A stretch of 64,000 nt of DNA, from assembly GCA_001829785.1 (NCBI GenBank), contig MICF01000001.1, forward strand, positions 1 through 64,000, given 5' to 3'. Made by a program: the position numbers and the translations under genes. Positions 53,027 through 61,669 of the stretch are shown piece by piece. Below the pieces are notes generated by a model. It was not told where the DNA came from and did not search any database. It saw only the letters and a list, made by a program, of their open reading frames with translations. Every line of letters begins with the position of its first letter. Within the stretch, counting starts at the first letter, position 1. Source of the stretch: Sulfurimonas sp. RIFOXYD12_FULL_33_39. Lineage in GTDB: Bacteria; Campylobacterota; Campylobacteria; Campylobacterales; Sulfurimonadaceae.

Positions 53027-54004
53027 CTAAATGACACTTTTGGGACAAACTTCTAAATCATCCAACGAACTAAACATCTTCTTATCATACATCTCAACTG
53101 CTACCCGACCAATCATCGCAGCATTGTCCGAACAATATTTTAACTCACTTAAAAGTAAATCTGCCTTATACGGTTTTAAGAGTTCTTCTATCTGAGAACG
53201 AAGGTAAAGATTTGCACTTGCACCCCCTACTATGGCAAAGGTTTTGGGAGGAACTTCTTTAAAATATTTTTTAAGTTTTTGGATAATATGAGCAGATGCG
53301 ATATGCTCAAACGAAGCGGCAATATCTCTGTAGTCACTCTCATCGGCTTTTTCAACGGCAAGCCTTACCGAATTTTTTAGCCCCGAATATGAAAATGCGA
53401 TAAGCGGAGACTGATGAAGAGGAACCGTAAAGTTATATCTTTTTCTGTCTCCGTCCTTTGCAAGTTTCTCTATAAGCGGTCCACCCGGATAGCCCAGATT
53501 CATCATTTTTGCCACTTTGTCAAAGCTCTCTCCAAAGCTGTCGTCCATACTTTTTGCGATCGTCTTTATATCATCTAGGCTTTTTACTTCCATAACCTGC
53601 GTATGTCCGCCCGATACCAAAAGTACGGTAAGCGGAAACTGTGTCTCTTTTTCTATAAAAAGCGAGTATATATGGCCTATAAGATGATTTACCCCGATGA
53701 TGGGAATACCAAGTGCGATAGAGATAGCTTTTGCCATAACTACACCCTCAACTAGAGTAACCGCAAGTCCAGGAGATGAAGTAACCGCAACCGCTTTTAA
53801 ACCTGCAAAGTATGGTTTACACTCCTCTAAAATCTTAGGAAGAGCCTCTGCATGAAGCCTAGCTGCGAGTTCAGGGACAACTCCGCCGTAAATGCTATGC
53901 TCTAACTCCTGAGATATTTTTTTGTGGAAAATAAGCTTTTTTGTAGCAATCTCGGTAATTGCTATGGCGCTGTCGTCACATGAGCTTTCAATAGAAAGTA
54001 TCAA
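53027..54004 (-). CDS. tsaD: tRNA N6-adenosine threonylcarbamoyltransferase TsaD
   Basis: Essential enzyme adding the threonylcarbamoyl group to A37 of tRNAs reading ANN codons. [15 protein letters not shown] at the start, the metal site HAEALPKIL plus [12 protein letters not shown] near residue 105, and [10 protein letters not shown] near residue 130 are conserved; the length (325 aa) is standard. The start is TTG at 54004 with AGGATTAGGG upstream; the preceding gene's stop is two bases away, so this housekeeping gene ends a transcript that also carries the restriction-modification genes. Confidence 0.95.
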   Translation of the reverse strand: MILSIESSCDDSAIAITEIATKKLIFHKKISQELEHSIYGGVVPELAARLHAEALPKILEECKPYFAGLKAVAVTSSPGLAVTLVEGVVMAKAISIALGIPIIGVNHLIGHIYSLFIEKETQFPLTVLLVSGGHTQVMEVKSLDDIKTIAKSMDDSFGESFDKVAKMMNLGYPGGPLIEKLAKDGDRKRYNFTVPLHQSPLIAFSYSGLKNSVRLAVEKADESDYRDIAASFEHIASAHIIQKLKKYFKEVPPKTFAIVGGASANLYLRSQIEELLKPYKADLLLSELKYCSDNAAMIGRVAVEMYDKKMFSSLDDLEVCPKSVI

Positions 54005-54006
54005 CC

Positions 54007-55005
54007 CTAATCCTTTTGTAAAATATGCAAGTACTCATAAGTCAAATCCGACTTTTGTTTTATACTCTTTTTATCGGTCTTAAATTTTTTGTATGCTTTT
54101 ACTTTTAAATCGTACTTTCCGTACTTTGACATGATGTATTTTACCTCATCTTTGCTCATAATCCCCTCATTGTTATAGCTCAAGAAGATATACTTAAAGT
54201 CTGCATTTTTTATAAGCTCTTCAAAACTTTTTCGCACTCTGTTTTTTTTGCAATACACGGAGCGGTTATAGACTCTCATGCCTGTTTTTCCCTTTGGCGC
54301 AAAGTCGTCATAAAGAGCTATCGTGTTTAAAATATGATAGTTTGCACCGTATTGTCTGTGGTTGTAGGGCGGGTCAAGATAGAGAATATCGCCTTGTATC
54401 TTATTAATAAGAGAGTTGCCGTCTTCTTGATAGACATCATGTCTGTTGTGGCTTTCTTGAAACTCTGCGGGTTCTAAAATAAGCTTCCTTTGTGCAGGTT
54501 TTTTTAGGGTTTTTAAAAATGCGGCGTACATTGAAGCTGTATTTGCAACTCTGTCCGCACTCTCGATAAGCGAAGCAAGTAAAAAATAATACATGTCATT
54601 GTTTATCTCTTTAGTGCTTTTAAACTCTTCTATTTTTGTCCTTATGGCATCTATCTTTTTTCCGTTATCATCGCTGAAATATTGCCTGCCGCTTCCGCTT
54701 CCCATACAGTAATGGCTGTAAATAAACCCTTCTCGCAGAGGCAACTCGTTTAGCTCTTTGATGTAACTCTCTTTATCCGAAAGTTTTGCGGAGTTTTGTA
54801 TATAGTTTTTGTTCAGCACATAACTGTAATGCTCCAAATCATTGCTGATAACCTTTTTGACATGTTGTTTAAAAATTCGCCCTACGACTCCGGTTCCCGC
54901 AAACATATCGCAAAAGACTTTATCGCCCAAAGAGCCGCCGACGGCAGCTTTTATCTCCTTTTTTAAAAAAGCTGAAAGTCTGTGTTTTGAGCCGATGTAG
55001 TTCAT
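54007..55005 (-). CDS. D12-class adenine-specific DNA methyltransferase
   Basis: A 332-residue N6-adenine DNA methyltransferase. [18 protein letters not shown] at the start and [16 protein letters not shown] near residue 30 form the SAM-binding motif [18 protein letters not shown] near residue 212 is the catalytic DPPY motif. The order X-I-IV is that of the alpha (D12) class. The target sequence cannot be read from the protein. It lies 21 bases after the larger methyltransferase and two bases before tsaD. Confidence 0.9.
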   Translation of the reverse strand: MNYIGSKHRLSAFLKKEIKAAVGGSLGDKVFCDMFAGTGVVGRIFKQHVKKVISNDLEHYSYVLNKNYIQNSAKLSDKESYIKELNELPLREGFIYSHYCMGSGSGRQYFSDDNGKKIDAIRTKIEEFKSTKEINNDMYYFLLASLIESADRVANTASMYAAFLKTLKKPAQRKLILEPAEFQESHNRHDVYQEDGNSLINKIQGDILYLDPPYNHRQYGANYHILNTIALYDDFAPKGKTGMRVYNRSVYCKKNRVRKSFEELIKNADFKYIFLSYNNEGIMSKDEVKYIMSKYGKYDLKVKAYKKFKTDKKSIKQKSDLTYEYLHILQKD

Positions 55006-55026
55006 TTGTTTTCTTCTTGATTTTTT

Positions 55027-56628
55027 TTATTGATAAGATGAAATGGTGAAATTTTCTATTAAAATTTTATCGATTTCACCGATACAATCAAATCCTTGTT
55101 TATATAAGTTATAAAAATATAAAATTTTATTTACAGAATCATTATCTAACAGATTTATATTTAGCATAAGTGCTTTGTTTAGATCATTAGGCTCAAACTT
55201 TTGCAAACCGTTTCCATACTCTCTTGCTTGATCTGTAAAAATAAGTTTTGCCGTATTGCTCAATAGATAAGCAAAAAGCAAATCAATATTTACTTTAGAA
55301 AATAAATCAGATTCTTTTAAATAAACACAATGGAATGAAGTCAAATTGGAAATATTTGCTTCATTTCTAATAAATCGCAAACCTGTTCTATTAAACACAG
55401 AAACCCAAATTGGCGCCGGTTGTCTATTTTCAATTGAGTGCCAAGGCTTTCTGCTCGCTGTTAAATACTTTTTATCTATTTTATCACTTTCACCTTTTTT
55501 AATATAAGATACAACATTTTTATCATTCAAATTTTGAGCATTAAAAAGAAAAATAGCTTTATCATTTAGTTTTAACTTTTCAAAATCTTGCGATGTAAAA
55601 AAAGAATTTTTTACATCTTTTGCACTGCATATGCAAGGCAATAAATTTTGTTCATCAATGGAATACTCTTTTGCTTTTGATATATTGAAAGTAAAATATC
55701 CATTTGAGCCTGTAGCAATGCCACGCACTACTTTTGCATAAGTTGAAAAAGGAACGAGGTTTTTAAAATTTATGCTATTTTGTTTTTGATAGTAAGCTTT
55801 CCATTTAATATCTGGATTTAAATCTGACAATAAATAAACTTGTTTTGTATCTGAAAGGTTTGGATATTCTCGAATAAGTATGTCTATTTTATTTAAATCT
55901 TGCATGGATTTAATATTACTAAATTGCACTTTCTCTGTTAAATTATCATTTGCACAGAGTATAATTGAGGCAGTCGTTAAAGCATCATCAAAAATATTTT
56001 CTTCAAAATCAATAACAATAATATGCCTTAATGTTTTACTTTTTATCAAATATTGTTTTACTAATTTGCCATAATCAGAATTTAAAAACTCAGAAGGAAC
56101 GATATAAGCACAACGACCATTTTGACTTAATTGATGAATTGATTTTAATAAAAAAAGTGTGTAAAGATTTGTAAAACCATTTAATTTGCATTTTAAATTT
56201 GTTTCTATTTCTTTTAAAATATTTTTATTGTCATAATCATGAAATTTAAAATAAGGAGGATTACAAATAATTCCATCATACTTATTTTTCCAATCATTAT
56301 ACATATAATCTTGTAATATCAGATTGCAATTTTTGGTATTATTAAAATACTGTTTTGCATTTTTAAAGATAATTGAATCAACCTCAAATCCCTTAATCTC
56401 GACATCTTTCTTACGGTTTAAAATTGCCCTTGAAAATACACCGAGTCCAAAAGCAGGTTCTAAAATTGTTTTTAGATTATCATTGCCTAAAATCCATTTT
56501 GCCATTAAATCCGCAATAGGAAAAGGTGTGAAAAATTGTGCAAACTCTTTACGATGAAGAGTTGAAACTGACTCTGAATAACTATTTTCTATTGAGTTAT
56601 CAGTAATATAACGTTTATTGGTTATCAT
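55027..56628 (-). CDS. N6-adenine DNA methyltransferase of a type II restriction-modification system
   Basis: A 533-residue DNA methyltransferase. FTPFPIADLMAKWIL, ILEPAFGLGVFSRAIL (motif I) and IICNPPYFKFHDY (NPPY catalytic motif IV) appear in the order of the gamma class, and the C-terminal 250 residues look like a target-recognition domain. The ATG overlaps the stop of the nuclease gene by one base (TAATG). It is AT-richer than neighbouring genes, consistent with acquisition by transfer. Confidence 0.88.
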   Translation of the reverse strand: MITNKRYITDNSIENSYSESVSTLHRKEFAQFFTPFPIADLMAKWILGNDNLKTILEPAFGLGVFSRAILNRKKDVEIKGFEVDSIIFKNAKQYFNNTKNCNLILQDYMYNDWKNKYDGIICNPPYFKFHDYDNKNILKEIETNLKCKLNGFTNLYTLFLLKSIHQLSQNGRCAYIVPSEFLNSDYGKLVKQYLIKSKTLRHIIVIDFEENIFDDALTTASIILCANDNLTEKVQFSNIKSMQDLNKIDILIREYPNLSDTKQVYLLSDLNPDIKWKAYYQKQNSINFKNLVPFSTYAKVVRGIATGSNGYFTFNISKAKEYSIDEQNLLPCICSAKDVKNSFFTSQDFEKLKLNDKAIFLFNAQNLNDKNVVSYIKKGESDKIDKKYLTASRKPWHSIENRQPAPIWVSVFNRTGLRFIRNEANISNLTSFHCVYLKESDLFSKVNIDLLFAYLLSNTAKLIFTDQAREYGNGLQKFEPNDLNKALMLNINLLDNDSVNKILYFYNLYKQGFDCIGEIDKILIENFTISSYQ

Positions 56629-57728
56629 TAAAAATCATTATCTTGAATATCTAAAATTGTTTTTAAACTCTCTATATCAAGGTAAGCAGTCCCGCCTTTG
56701 AATGTTACATAAAATAATAACCTGCCTCTATCCATCTCCTTTCTAACGCTTTCATGTAGGGGTTCATCAACTTTTGAAGCAATTTGGATACCTGATTTTG
56801 AGTTAATCTTTATAGTTGTTTTATTTTGATTTTTTGTATCTGTCTCAACTGAAAATACTACACCGTCATTATCAGGATTTGAAATGATTTGCAAAATTTG
56901 TTCAAATGAAATACCATAAACTTTGTCGAAAAATACTTGAAAATAAAAATGAGGAACATTGAAAGTTTCAATCCATTTGTAAACCACTTTTATATCTTCA
57001 ACTTTTGGAGTTATTGAAAGATAATCTCTTTTTTGAATCTCTTTTATAGCAGTTTTTAATTCTTTAAAAAGATTCTTAACTTCTATCAACTGAGGCGATG
57101 AACTCCAACTAGGAACTCTAAAATCTGTTACATTTAAAGTTCTTATATTAATGTTTTTTAAAATTTCAATGTAGCTTTCTCTAGCAGGATGTTGTAAAAC
57201 ATCTAAAAATTCAGTAAGTATTTTATTTTTTGTTTCTAATGCAATTTGAACAAACTTTTCAGTTCTTGCTTGCATCGCTTCTTCGTATCGGTCAATTAAA
57301 AAAGCACTTGAACGAACTTCAATTCCTGCAATGGCTTTTTTTACATATTCCGTGATTTCATTATGTGGAATTTGACTAATATCAAAACCTAAATTGGTGT
57401 CGAAATTAGTTTTGTGAAAAATTAGTAAGTCAGGTCTTTTACCAATGGCATCAAGCTCATTTTGAAACTCTTGATAAAAAGTATCAAAACCATCTTCTCC
57501 TGCAACTAAATCATCTGATTTACCATATTTTACTGCTACGAAATAATTGGAAGTTTCATTTATTGCTCTTATAATAAGATTTTCAGCCCAATCGCCCTGC
57601 TCTTTGTTAGTGATAAAATTTGAAGATGCTTGAGTGGGTGTTCTTGCTTTATCTCTTAGTTGTTCAAAATCAACTAATTCTATAGGAACTTTTTTTGTTA
57701 ATTGTCTAATATTTTCATAATATGTCAT
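56628..57728 (-). CDS. Type II restriction endonuclease, possibly AccI-like
   Basis: A 366-residue protein upstream of and coupled to the methyltransferase. A PD-(D/E)xK-like core can be read in [18 protein letters not shown] near residue 45, [15 protein letters not shown] near residue 96 and [13 protein letters not shown] near residue 140, where arginine replaces the usual lysine. Size and the pairing with a 530-residue gamma-class methyltransferase recall AccI-type systems; I cannot confirm the specificity. The second in-frame ATG (57728) is chosen because AAGGA lies at normal distance from it and too close to the first. Confidence 0.72.
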   Translation of the reverse strand: MTYYENIRQLTKKVPIELVDFEQLRDKARTPTQASSNFITNKEQGDWAENLIIRAINETSNYFVAVKYGKSDDLVAGEDGFDTFYQEFQNELDAIGKRPDLLIFHKTNFDTNLGFDISQIPHNEITEYVKKAIAGIEVRSSAFLIDRYEEAMQARTEKFVQIALETKNKILTEFLDVLQHPARESYIEILKNINIRTLNVTDFRVPSWSSSPQLIEVKNLFKELKTAIKEIQKRDYLSITPKVEDIKVVYKWIETFNVPHFYFQVFFDKVYGISFEQILQIISNPDNDGVVFSVETDTKNQNKTTIKINSKSGIQIASKVDEPLHESVRKEMDRGRLLFYVTFKGGTAYLDIESLKTILDIQDNDF

Positions 57729-57836
57729 AAACATTTCCTTTTTGTCATTTATAAAAATTCTCTAAACATTATTAAAACTAAAAAAGTACAATATTTCAAG
57801 ATTTTATATGATACCATAGTATAAAAATAAAGCTTT

Positions 57837-58898
57837 TTATACTATAAACTCCCTAACCTCTCTATCTAACGCGAAAACATCATCCACATTTTTTGGCAGA
57901 GTATCAAATTTCTCATACGCTTTTATGATAGTTTTTGCTATATCCATAAAGCCTATTTTTTTATCTATAAAAAGTTCTATCGCCGCTTCGTTTGCGGCAT
58001 TTATGATTACGCCTCTTGCAGGATTTTTTAGAAGTTCCTCTTTTATCTGCCACACAGGGTATCGCTCACATGTAATCTCTCGAAACTCCAAAGAGCCGAC
58101 TTTTAGCAAATCTACATGTGGGAGTATATTCTCATCCATCTTAGCGTTGATTGCGAAAGCTATGGGGAGCTGCATACTAGCATTTGCGAAGTGAGCGGTG
58201 GTTGAGCCGTCTTTAAAGTCTATAAGAGCGTGGATAAGCGATTTTGTCTCTATGATAGCGTCATATTTACCCTCGCCAAATAGCCATCTTGCCTCAAGGA
58301 GTTCAAACATCTTGTTTACCATAGTCGCACTGTCTATGGTTATCTTTTGTCCCATCGACCAGTTTGGGTGTTTTTGAGTGTCTGCCAAAGTCGCGTTTTG
58401 AAGTCTTGCTATATCCCAGTCGCGAAATGCCCCACCGCTTGCAGTGATAATCATCTTCTCAATGGGTCTGCTTTGCATTAAGTACCAAAGTCCAAAATGT
58501 TCGCTGTCTATGGGCTGAATTTTTGAGGTGTCTATAAAAGCTCCGCAAGCAACTAATGACTCTTTATTTGCAAGGGCAACTTTTTTGTTACATGTAAGAG
58601 CCGTAAGTGTAGGACGAAGTCCTAAAAATCCTACAAGTGCATTTACGACTAACTCGCTTGAAGAGTCTTCTATAACTTTTAATATAGCCTCTTGAGAGTA
58701 AAAAACATTAGTGTGATTTACTCTTGCTACATCCTCTTCTTTAGCGACAACAACTACTTTTGGATGATGCTCTTGTATCTGTTTGTTTAAAAGTTCTATG
58801 TTGTTGCCAGCAACCAAAACCTCTACATGTATAGAAAATTTTTTGGCAATCTCAAGCGTATTTACGCCTATGGAGCCTGTAGAACCTAGAACTATCAA
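57837..58898 (-). CDS. dxr: 1-deoxy-D-xylulose-5-phosphate reductoisomerase
   Basis: NADPH-dependent enzyme forming 2-C-methyl-D-erythritol 4-phosphate in the non-mevalonate isoprenoid pathway. VLGSTGSIGVNTLEI at the start binds NADPH, ALANKESLVACG near residue 108 and SEHFGLW are catalytic-site blocks, and ASGGAFRDW near residue 153 is conserved. The start is TTG at 58898, directly after the cdsA stop (TAATTG); the Rossmann motif starts at once, leaving no room for another start. Confidence 0.95.
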   Translation of the reverse strand: MIVLGSTGSIGVNTLEIAKKFSIHVEVLVAGNNIELLNKQIQEHHPKVVVVAKEEDVARVNHTNVFYSQEAILKVIEDSSSELVVNALVGFLGLRPTLTALTCNKKVALANKESLVACGAFIDTSKIQPIDSEHFGLWYLMQSRPIEKMIITASGGAFRDWDIARLQNATLADTQKHPNWSMGQKITIDSATMVNKMFELLEARWLFGEGKYDAIIETKSLIHALIDFKDGSTTAHFANASMQLPIAFAINAKMDENILPHVDLLKVGSLEFREITCERYPVWQIKEELLKNPARGVIINAANEAAIELFIDKKIGFMDIAKTIIKAYEKFDTLPKNVDDVFALDREVREFIV

Positions 58899-59654
58899 TT
58901 AAACTAGTCCGCGAAGAAGTACCAGCATCACGATAGAGCTAAATAGATAACCGTCTATTCTATCAAGAACTCCGCCGTGCCCCGGTAAGATATCTCCGCT
59001 ATCTTTTACGCCTGCACTTCTTTTTAGAGAGCTTTCATACAAATCACCGAAAATTGAGCTGACTGAGACCATAAAAGAGATGATAAACGCTACACCCAAA
59101 TCAACTATGCTAAGTCCGACAAACATACCGCCTATCGTTGCAGCAGCTATTCCGCCTACCACACCTTCCATAGTTTTATTTGGAGAAGTCGGGCTAAAAG
59201 GAGTTTTGCCTATGCTTTTGCCGACTGCATAAGCTCCCACATCGGTTAATGCAACGATTACCAAAAGCCATAAAAGAGAGATTACTCCGTACTCTTCATA
59301 CATAGTCAAAGTAAAAAGCAAGCCTGCCGTAGGATAGATAAACGGAAGAAAATTTTTCCAGCCTAAATCTTTGTTAAAAGCGACTGCACTTGCATAAGCG
59401 ACACCTGCCAAAACAAACAAATCATCGCCGTAAGGATAGATTGCGGCTAGAAGCCAGATACCGATAGCATAATATATCAAATCACTATTTTGTATATCAA
59501 AAAGATTCATCGCCTCTTTAAAAGCTAAAATATAAACCGCTCCCAAAAAAAGCCACATAAGAAAAAAATTGTCTATAAATCCTATAATAAGCACCCCTGC
59601 AACAAGTGCCAAACCGGTTGTTACCCTCTCTTTGGAAGCCGTAAATATACTCAT
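58899..59654 (-). CDS. cdsA: Phosphatidate cytidylyltransferase
   Basis: Membrane enzyme making CDP-diacylglycerol, precursor of all phospholipids. It has about seven membrane segments and the family signature near the C-terminus, SSIFGDLYESSLKRSAGVKDSGDILPGHGGVLDRIDG (metal-binding acidic residues included). The 251-residue length is typical. AGGGG precedes the ATG. cdsA and dxr are commonly paired as here. Confidence 0.95.
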   Translation of the reverse strand: MSIFTASKERVTTGLALVAGVLIIGFIDNFFLMWLFLGAVYILAFKEAMNLFDIQNSDLIYYAIGIWLLAAIYPYGDDLFVLAGVAYASAVAFNKDLGWKNFLPFIYPTAGLLFTLTMYEEYGVISLLWLLVIVALTDVGAYAVGKSIGKTPFSPTSPNKTMEGVVGGIAAATIGGMFVGLSIVDLGVAFIISFMVSVSSIFGDLYESSLKRSAGVKDSGDILPGHGGVLDRIDGYLFSSIVMLVLLRGLV

Positions 59655-59692
59655 AATAATCCCCTATAAATATTATGAGCGATTATATCAAA

Positions 59693-60004
59693 TCAGACTT
59701 TAATATCTAGTATATGCAAAGGATGTTCATTTCGGCTTTCTTGTTCTTCTTCGTTCTCTTTATGCTTTTTATTTCTTGCTGTCTCTTGATCGGCTTCATT
59801 TTTTTCATGTTCGCGGTCAGGGTCAACTTCGTGATTTTCCTCTGTTGGACGTACTTCAAGAACCTCTTTCTCTTTCTCCTGCGCCGCGGCTTGAGCTGCC
59901 ATATTTTGAAAATCAACACGATTATTATGAGCATTTTGCACCGACGACACGCTTGCCGTCTGCTGATTTACGTAAATTGCATTTGCGACTAAACCTACTG
60001 CCAT
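59693..60004 (-). CDS. Small highly charged protein of unknown function
   Basis: A 103-residue protein, well supported by a GGAGG ribosome site seven bases before the ATG at 60004. The first 45 residues are mildly hydrophobic and polar (MAVGLVANAIYVNQQTASVSSVQNAHNNRVDFQNM), then an Ala/Gln/Glu stretch leads into about 45 residues dominated by Glu, Lys, Asn and Arg, ending HPLHILDIKV. The charged part is likely disordered. I recognise no family. Its frame extends upstream into the hairpin element but that part is not coding in character. Confidence 0.7.
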   Translation of the reverse strand: MAVGLVANAIYVNQQTASVSSVQNAHNNRVDFQNMAAQAAAQEKEKEVLEVRPTEENHEVDPDREHEKNEADQETARNKKHKENEEEQESRNEHPLHILDIKV

Positions 60005-60061
60005 AACAACCCTCCTTAATTTTACTTTGTAAAATGAAGGAAACCCCTCATTTATCTGTCC

Positions 60062-60129
60062 GTAAAAGGAACAAGTCCCTTTTACTTCGCTAGCCGCTGA
60101 GGCACTGAAGCTTGACACTTTAGTGTCAG
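60062..60129 (+). repeat. Intergenic double-hairpin element, copy B
   Basis: The first stem GTAAAAGG...CCTTTTAC (60062-60085) has an eight-base perfect arm and the linker carries CGCTAGCCGCTGAGGC and CACTGAAGCTT. A second stem TGACACT-TT-AGTGTCA follows (60113-60128). It is related to copy A at 24132-24203; the second stem differs in sequence but still pairs. Confidence 0.75.
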
Positions 60130-60132
60130 AAT

Positions 60133-61458
60133 TTATCTATTATCGACTTCTATAGTTTTATACTTATTGTAAAGTACATTCGCACCGCTTTGAATGGTTA
60201 CTTCTCTTCTGGGAGTATAATCGACCAAATACCTATCTTTTTGAAACATCGTAAAATCAACACACAATCTTGCGGCTCCTTCTATGACAGACATAGGAAC
60301 ATTTTGTTTGTCTGTCGTAATAATTACATGTGCGGATGGACGCTCTTTCATATGAAGCCAGATATCTTTTGCACGCGCATTTTTAAGCAGCTCAACATTG
60401 CCTTTTTCGTTTTTGCCCAGACTCACTTTATAACCCTCTACCAAAAAGGTCTCGATAGAGTCGTTTTGTTTTACTTTTTTGGTTTGAATATTTTTCGGAA
60501 AAAGAAGCTGAATTTTTGCTATATCTTTTGCATCCTCAACGGTGTGAATAAAAAGTTTCATATGCTCAATTTTTGAGCTAAGAGAGCTTTTTTCTATATG
60601 CATGTGAAGAGCTCTTTGTTTGGCTTTTTTGCTTCTTGAAAAAAGTGAATTTGCCATCAATGCGACAGATGAGAACTCTTTGTGAAGCTCTATGCAAACG
60701 CTTTTTCCATCATAGTCATCTACATGTAAAACCTTTTGATAAGGTTTGATATTGTGCATATTTGCCAAAAGCAGATTTCCGTAGTGCTGATATTTTACTG
60801 CCTCTTCTTCAAGTTCTTTCTCATCATCTAACTGTACATAAAGTTTTTGGAGTTTTTGGAGTTTTTTATTTAAAAAAGAGATTTTTTGCTTTTTAAGAGA
60901 ATTTAATTTTTCCTGCTCTTCTTTAGCGTACTCATCATATAAAAACTGCTCGACGTCATCTAGCGGATACTCTTTTGCTTCAAATGGGGCAGATGGAACG
61001 TCAAGCAGTTTCTGCCCTACTCTTACTTCACGAAAAGATGAAAACAAGTCCACATGTCGAAGTGCTTCAAGAACAACATTTTCTTCATCCAAAATAATTA
61101 CATTTGTATATTTTCCAGTAAATTCAAACTGTAAAAAGGTAATCTCCTCTTTATAAGCAGATGCAACGGAGGTTTTAAATCTCATAATTTTGTCGCCGCC
61201 TAAAAGCTCTACATGTAAGATATTTGCACGGTTAAATCTTTTTGCCAAAACTACGTCAAATGGCGCATTATAGACTTTTGAACGGGCATAAGAGGCGCAT
61301 TTAAAAATCCTTGAGTTTGAGCGCTGCATCTCAAAATAGACTTCATCGTCTCTATCGAATGCAATTTTTACAATAGTGTCGCTGACTCTGTAAATTGCAG
61401 AGATTTTTTTAAATTTTTGTAAATAGATGATAATTTGTTTTAAATGTGATAGTTTCAT
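60133..61458 (-). CDS. NFACT/RqcH-like ribosome quality control protein
   Basis: A 441-residue NFACT-family protein (previously annotated as fibronectin-binding). The N-terminal NFACT-N domain (residues 1-170) is followed by a coiled coil (residues 175-330) and the NFACT-R domain with ARAKDIWLHMKERPSAHVII near residue 365. Bacterial RqcH adds C-terminal alanine tails to stalled nascent chains on 50S subunits; by homology this is the likely role. It is shorter than the 570-residue Bacillus protein. The end lies next to the hairpin element. Confidence 0.85.
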   Translation of the reverse strand: MKLSHLKQIIIYLQKFKKISAIYRVSDTIVKIAFDRDDEVYFEMQRSNSRIFKCASYARSKVYNAPFDVVLAKRFNRANILHVELLGGDKIMRFKTSVASAYKEEITFLQFEFTGKYTNVIILDEENVVLEALRHVDLFSSFREVRVGQKLLDVPSAPFEAKEYPLDDVEQFLYDEYAKEEQEKLNSLKKQKISFLNKKLQKLQKLYVQLDDEKELEEEAVKYQHYGNLLLANMHNIKPYQKVLHVDDYDGKSVCIELHKEFSSVALMANSLFSRSKKAKQRALHMHIEKSSLSSKIEHMKLFIHTVEDAKDIAKIQLLFPKNIQTKKVKQNDSIETFLVEGYKVSLGKNEKGNVELLKNARAKDIWLHMKERPSAHVIITTDKQNVPMSVIEGAARLCVDFTMFQKDRYLVDYTPRREVTIQSGANVLYNKYKTIEVDNR

Positions 61459-61553
61459 AAAAAGATTTTATCATATATAAAATAACTATTTTTCAGAACT
61501 GTTTCTCCCTTTAGAATTTCAGCTTATATTAAAGAAAAATAAATTAATTGTAA

Positions 61554-61570
61554 TGAGTAATTTTTACTCA
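61554..61570 (+). promoter_or_regulatory. Palindrome TGAGTAA-TTT-TTACTCA upstream of narK
   Basis: A perfect seven-base inverted repeat with a three-base spacer. It lies about 65-80 bases upstream of the narK -10 box and could bind a regulator. Together with the palindrome at 61590-61610 it suggests control by more than one input. Confidence 0.5.
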
Positions 61571-61589
61571 AAAAATATTTTGCAATTGA

Positions 61590-61640
61590 CTATTATTTAA
61601 ACAATAATAGATAAAAATATATACTTAATATCACTATAAT
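61590..61640 (+). promoter_or_regulatory. narK promoter with an activator-position palindrome
   Basis: CTATTATT-N5-AATAATAG (61590-61610) is a perfect eight-base inverted repeat. TATAAT follows at 61635-61640, placing the palindrome centre roughly 41-47 bases before the expected start, where CRP/FNR-family activators bind. The half-site does not match the FNR (TTGAT) consensus exactly, so the regulator is unknown. Confidence 0.55.
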
Positions 61641-61669
61641 TCTATTATAAGTTTATTTAGGAGATTTAC

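Noticed and set aside
60005..60118. N-terminal extension of the charged protein at 59693-60004
   Set aside because: The extension reads through the hairpin element and the ATG at 60004 has a strong GGAGG site.
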